From Nyssa sinensis (Eukaryota > Streptophyta > Magnoliopsida > Cornales > Nyssaceae), in the NCBI GenBank assembly GCA_008638375.1, contig CM018046.1, positions 41,727,706-41,791,705 of the forward strand: a DNA stretch of 64,000 nucleotides, in the 5' to 3' direction. Shown one piece after another: positions 59,020 to 64,000 of the stretch. Position 1 is the stretch's first letter; each line of letters opens with the position of its first letter. The position numbers and the translations under genes are program-made. Under the pieces are notes generated by a model. It made no database searches. It worked only from the letters and a program-made list of their open reading frames with translations, and was not told the DNA's origin.

Positions 59020-61699
59020 GGCTGTAAGCTTCTCAGTTCTCAATTATTTTTTGCATGTCTCATTTGTATTTCTGAACAAGTATAGATGTTCATTTTTCAA
59101 ATGGGTATTTCTCTCTGATTTTCTCTGTTTGGATGGATAAAGCATAGAGCTTCTATGGTTCTACCTTAGCTTTGCTTTTCAGTTGGCCATGTGGTGTTAT
59201 GTTTGGTTTCCATTAGTGTTCTGGTGTTGATTATTTTGGTCTGTGTATTCCTTTGTAGTATACTAATAATGGGTATTTGTTTAAACACCAATTCATTGGT
59301 ATAAAAATCATGGATTTGGGTGGGATTGTTCATAACTTTTGTCCATAAAATGGTTTCCAGAACTTATTATAACAGAAAATGTTACATTATTAAATCAAAA
59401 TCAAAATCAAAATCAAAATGTAGGGTATAAAAGTGTACATAATCCCCCTGTGGTGTGGATCAAACTGTAATAACTCATTTAGTGCATGTCATATGTAATA
59501 ACTCACTTATTTAGTGCATGGCGTATATTTCGATGGATAAATTGACCATTTCATTTTAGTCTTAATTTTAAGGAGATTAAATGTCAATTTTTAAATTGTT
59601 ACCAATGAGGGGACTAGTATTTAGTCACAGAAGTGACTGGCATAGAAATATAACACCCGTTTTTTAAATTGTTTTACAATCACGTATCGCATTATTTGTG
59701 ATAGAAACTTTGCGTGCAATTTTCCAAATTCAGTAGTATACTGGGTTTTTGAATTTTGAGCTCGTATTTGTTATTCACGTTTCATGTTGCATTATATCTT
59801 CATTAATTTGTATTTGCATCCCTTTTATTTATATATTTTTCTGATAGTTTCAACAATAAGAAATGTCGGGGATAACTTGGAGATATAAATGATTGTCTCT
59901 TAATAAACACTCTATATCCAACGGCAGATGGAGGGGAGACAGAGGGGGTCATAATTTTTTCAAAATTTTGAATATTGTATTTTTTATTTTATTACTGTAG
60001 AATATTTTAACAAAATAGAATTCTCCCTCCCCCAATTTATATATATATATATATATATTCACCTGAATTCTCCTAAATTTTAATATCTGTAATTTAACTC
60101 TTTCAAAAATTTAAATATTATATTTTTTATCACTAGTTTTGTATAAACTTTTTAATGAAATTATACTTTTCCTAATTTTTTAAGATATATATTCATATAA
60201 ATCTCTTAAATTATAAATACCACTAATTAAATTTTTTTTAAGATACGCCAAGTGTGACTATATCTTTATCATGGGATAAGTGAACAGGGGGCAATAGTCT
60301 TCATTTTCCATCATCTAATGATTTGTAACACAAGTTCTAAAACGTTCCAAATGGACCCATTGATCATCAGAAAAGAGTGCACTTTCCATCATCATCCCAC
60401 TCTGAGGTCTTTTCCAAGTCAATGTCTCAGTACCATGAATAGAATAGACAGCAAATGTATGACCTACTGTCATATTTATTTGTGAGCATTAAAAAGGTCT
60501 ACTCATAAGTGCATATCAATGTTATTGAAATGGAACCAAGGCCATGGTCACTGTTTGATCAGGACTAGCCACTGCTTTGGTTCTATCCTTTTAGTTGAAC
60601 TCCACGTTGCTGATTTTCATATGTACAAGTAAACCTCTACGTGTGCTTGGGAGGCTCACATGCCGCCTTCAGATTTGGGACGGCAGTTGGAATTTGTCTT
60701 GATGCTAGAATGGGACGGTGTCGGTATCAACAAGTAACTTGGACTGATTAATAATTTTTTTTCGTATTCTTAGACGGGCTGTGTGAAAAACGATAACCCC
60801 GATACTCAATTGCCTGCTTGATTATATTTCTATGCTGGTTTTCTATTGATTCGAAGATTGAAAATTGATATGTTTGTCTGGAATAGGTGATCCTTGGGAT
60901 TAGATAAGTTGAGAAGATGTTGATTTTCTCTTAAATTCTGCATGAAGATGATGAAAATGATGATGCTGGTGGTGTTTAAGTTCATGGAGAAAAAAAGTGT
61001 AGAACCCAAATTTAGGGTTCAAGCAGAATTTGCAAATCACCAATTAAGCAAAATATGGGTTGAATCCTCTAGTAATTAAAAGTAACTGGCAGGTTTATTT
61101 TAATACATATTTTTGAGCAAGTGTAATTTCATTAATGTTGTTACAATAGTTTCTTTTGTCATACAACATTATAAATTTTACTGAAAATGTATGCCTATAT
61201 AATTGTCCCTGCATATCTATCTTTTAATAATACCAGGTATGATTTTTGTAACTTAACAGAATCTAATAATTCTATAATAATGTAAATTTTTTTTTGTATA
61301 TTATTATTATTTTTCTTAAAAAAATCATGTAAGCCATTAAAGAAAAAGACTGAGGTTAAGGGAAGAAGATCAGATGATTATTGGTTAGCAAATGTTCAAC
61401 ATTCATTAACGTTGTTCTTGGATAAACAAGAGGAAAGTATAACATTAATTATGAAAAAGAAGAAAGTAGAATATAATTTTTTATTTATGTTTGAATAATT
61501 AACAAGAGAAAAGAAAGAAAATGATGGTATAATTCTCTTACCTTGCTTGGAAAAGATAAATGAGAGAAATGAAGGAATATGATATTTTATATAATGTGAG
61601 TAAAAATGGTAAAATAGGTATTCAATTATTTTTAAAGAAATAGAAACAAAATAGATAATTACTGGTTCTCAATTATTTTTCCAACGTCTCCTCTTATTT
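59020..61699. other. Intergenic sequence
   Basis: No gene seen on either strand. Minor features are a (TCAAAA)n stretch at 59,395-59,420, a (TA)n tract at about 60,037-60,058 and AT-rich DNA elsewhere. A GC-richer patch at about 60,240-60,760 has no coherent frame. Confidence 0.5.
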
Positions 61700-62090
61700 C
61701 ACTATAAGAAAAGGCATTATTAGCGACGTCTGTGTGCGTCACTAATAGTCACTTTGTGCGTTGCTACATATTATTAATGACGCACATCTGTGCATCGCCA
61801 TGGCGTCGCTGATACTTTTATTGACATGACATAAATAATATGTTGCTAATAGTACAACAAAAATCATTGGGCATCGCTAATAATATACTTTAAGTGACGC
61901 ACAAAAGTTGTTGCTAAAAAGTCCCACATGTAGGTATTGGCGACGGACAATGGGTGTCGCTAATAATTCATTATTAGCGATGACCGTGAATTGTTGCAAA
62001 TGATCAATTATTAGCAACGCCAGGCGTTCGTCGCTAAATATCATATGTGGTACTTTTAGCGACGCCTTTTGTGCGTCGCTAAAAGTTTTT
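61700..62090 (+). mobile_element. CACTA-type element terminus with subterminal repeats
   Basis: The sequence begins CACTATAAGAAAAGGC, the canonical terminus of plant CACTA (En/Spm) elements. A dense set of short motifs in both orientations follows: GCGACG, GCGTCGCTAA, GTCGCTAATAA, TTATTAGCGA. They are spaced every 20-60 bases up to about 62,088, like the subterminal transposase-binding repeats of the superfamily. Only this end lies in the window. No transposase is seen, so the element is non-autonomous or its coding part lies further right. Confidence 0.8.
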
Positions 62091-62318
62091 TTTTCAGCCT
62101 TATTTTACACTTGATTTTTTCTATTTTTTGTGTTTTATTCCCTATTTAAAACATGTATCAATTTTGTTTAAAACATATATCAATTATCCTAATATAAAAC
62201 AATTTCATACATTATGAAATGAATATATTAAAAGAGAAATATATTCATATATATATATATATAATTACTTACAATTGTAAAATTATAATTTCTCAATAAA
62301 CACAAAAATAAAAAATTA

Positions 62319-62912
62319 TCTAGAAAAATTTAACTACAGATGTCCAGGAAAAGAAAAAAAACAAAGGAGAAAAATAGGTCCCGATGCACAACTGAAAGAC
62401 GGGGGTGCAATAATCTCGATCAATTTGAAATAAAGATCAAATAATATATATATATATATATATATGAACATAGAAATATTGTGATAAAAATTTTTTGCAT
62501 GCATAAATAGCAAGAACGGAGGAAAGTAGCATAAGTTGTAAACCAATGATCCAAACTGAATGTCATAAGTTCATGCAAGTCTATTTTATATATATATTTA
62601 GTAAATATATATATATATATATATATATGAACATAGAAATATTGTGATAAAATTTTTTTGCATGCATAAATAGCAAGAACGGAGGAAAGTAGCATAAGTT
62701 GTAAACCAATGATCCAAACTGAATGTCATAAGTTCATGCAAGTCTATTTTATCTAGAAAAATTTAACTACAGATGTCCAGGAAAAGAAAAAAAACAAAGG
62801 AGAAAAATAGGTCCCGATGCACAACTGAAAGACGGGGATGCAATAATCTCGATCAATTTGAAATAAAGATCAAATAATATACATATATATATATATATAT
62901 TAGAACATTTAG

Positions 62913-62948
<36 letters not shown>

Positions 62949-63066
62949 CATAGAAATATTGTGATAAATTTTTTTGCATGCATAAATAGCAAGAACGGAG
63001 GAAAGTAGCATAAGTTGTAAACCAATGATCCAAACTGAATGTCATAATTTCATGCAAGTCTATTTT
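62319..63066. repeat. Nested tandem duplication with (TA)n tracts
   Basis: A block starting TCTAGAAAAATTTAACTACA at 62,319 recurs at 62,752 (offset 433). Within it, a piece containing GAACATAGAAATATTGTG and GCATAAGTTGTAAACC occurs at about 62,466, 62,628 and 62,945. Copies are separated by TA tracts of different length (about 62,442, 62,605, 62,885 and 62,918). Open frames across it are artefacts of the repeat. Confidence 0.85.
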
Positions 63067-63160
63067 ATCATTTGTGAGGTGTGTGATGAGGTTTCGAGGT
63101 CATTAATATTCGGTGTTTTGATCTGTCAAAATCTCAAAATAGGCCTTTTTGGAGTGAAAA

Positions 63161-64000
63161 GTTGCATAAATTTCAAACCGGTGATCCGAACCGAGTTCCA
63201 TAAGTTCGTACAAGTCTATTTTATCATTTGTGAGGTGTGTGATGGGTTTTGGGGTCGTCAGTCCGATATTAGGCATTTTGGTCTATAAAAACCCAAAAAA
63301 TGGGCCTTTTGGAGTAGAAAGTTGCATAAGTTTCAAACCGGTGATCCGAACAAAGTGCGGTAAGTTCGTACAAGTCTAATTTGTCATTTTGAGGTCTGTG
63401 ATGAGGTTTTGAGGTTGTTAGGCCGATATTCAGTATTTTGGTATGTCAAAACCCCAAAATAAGCCTTTTTGGAGCGGAAAGTTATATAAGTTTCAAACAA
63501 GTGATCTAAATCGAGTGTCATAAGTTTGTGAAAATATTTTTATTTTTATTTTTGAGGTGTGTGATGGAGTTTCGAGGCCGTTAAGCAGATATCCGGTATT
63601 TTGGTCTATCAAAACCCCAAAATAAGCCTTTTTAGAACGAAAAATTGCATAAGTTTCAAACCTGTGATCAGAACCGAGTGCTGCAAGTTCTTGAAAATCT
63701 ATTTTATCATTTGTGAGGTGTATGTTAAGAGTTTCAAAGTCGTTAGACCGATATCCGGTATTTTGGTCTGTCAAAACCCCAAAACGGACCTTTTTAGAGT
63801 AGAAAGTTGCATAAGTTTCAAACCGGTAATCAAAATTGAGTGTCGTAAGTTCGTACAAGTCTATTTTTTCACTTTTGAGGTGTGTGATGAGGTTTTGAGG
63901 CCGTTAGGCCAATATCTAGAATTTTGGTCTATCAAAACTCGAAAATAGGTCTTTTTAGAGCGAAGAGTTGCATAAGTTTCAAATAAGTGATCTAAACGAA
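63161..64000. repeat. Tandem array of about 160 bp units
   Basis: Units start near 63,161, 63,321, 63,481, 63,643, 63,806 and 63,967, each with GTTGCATAAGTTTCAAACC, then GTGATCCGAACCGAGTG, AAGTTCGTACAAGTCTATTT, TTTGAGGTGTGTGATGAGG, GTTAGGCCGATATTCGG, and ATTTTGGTCTGTCAAAACCC. Diverged units precede it at about 62,526, 62,689 and 63,005. The array continues past the window end. Long frames on both strands cross it and are not genes. Confidence 0.9.

Noticed and set aside
63493..63948. Repetitive proteins on both strands in the terminal array
   Set aside because: Both are by-products of a repeat unit without stops in some frames; unit divergence shows no codon-level constraint.

Overview
The window is nuclear DNA of a flowering plant, most likely a eudicot; I cannot name the species. 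It is AT-rich, genes have GT-AG introns, there is a plant-type nuclear tRNA-Trp, and the recognisable proteins are plant proteins. The intergenic and intronic DNA is full of MITEs, SINEs, decayed LINE and Copia pieces, and microsatellites.

Layout. (1) 1-9,700: repeat-rich flank with an LTR-like piece (about 1,257-1,735), one small multi-pass membrane protein gene on the minus strand (3,475-4,024), a Tourist-like MITE, a LINE relic and an Au-like SINE. (2) 9,700-23,560: two minus-strand genes, a P-class PPR protein (10,184-12,350) and an eight-exon CBL1 calcium sensor (16,794-22,545) whose reconstructed product is 213 residues. (3) 23,600-35,300: a desert of about 11.7 kb in which I find no convincing gene, with foldback elements, a minisatellite and small tandem duplications. 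(4) 35,373-41,533: a five-exon, membrane-anchored, Cys-rich cyclophilin-like protein (349 aa), with a palindromic MITE and a LINE end in its introns. (5) 42,794-50,725: the XPF/RAD1/UVH1 DNA-repair endonuclease (nine exons, about 964 aa) with two recent SINEs in its introns. (6) 51,963-52,034: tRNA-Trp(CCA). (7) 53,996-58,599: the 3' end of an unidentified small plant gene, with a decayed upstream duplicate of one exon and a retrocopy of a C2H2 zinc-finger mRNA inside its last intron. (8) 58,600-64,000: no coding gene; from 61,700 a CACTA-type terminus leads into a tandem array of about 160 bp units that runs off the window.

How the genes relate. The genes do not form a functional cluster. 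CBL1 decodes calcium signals at the plasma membrane, XPF is the catalytic half of a structure-specific nuclease, the PPR protein probably acts on organelle RNA, and the cyclophilin-like protein is probably in the secretory pathway. CBL1 beside a PPR gene resembles, from memory, the Arabidopsis At4g17615/At4g17616 pair.

Main caution and main interest. Three otherwise well-formed genes are each broken by single extra bases next to an identical base (XPF twice, PPR once, the membrane protein once). The repeated pattern points to consensus-sequence errors more than to biology, but each site should be tested. I did not find a convincing new biological system. The strongest novel structures are two SINEs with perfect 15-bp target duplications in one gene, a decayed exon duplication, a possible chimeric retroposon, and the CACTA-linked satellite.
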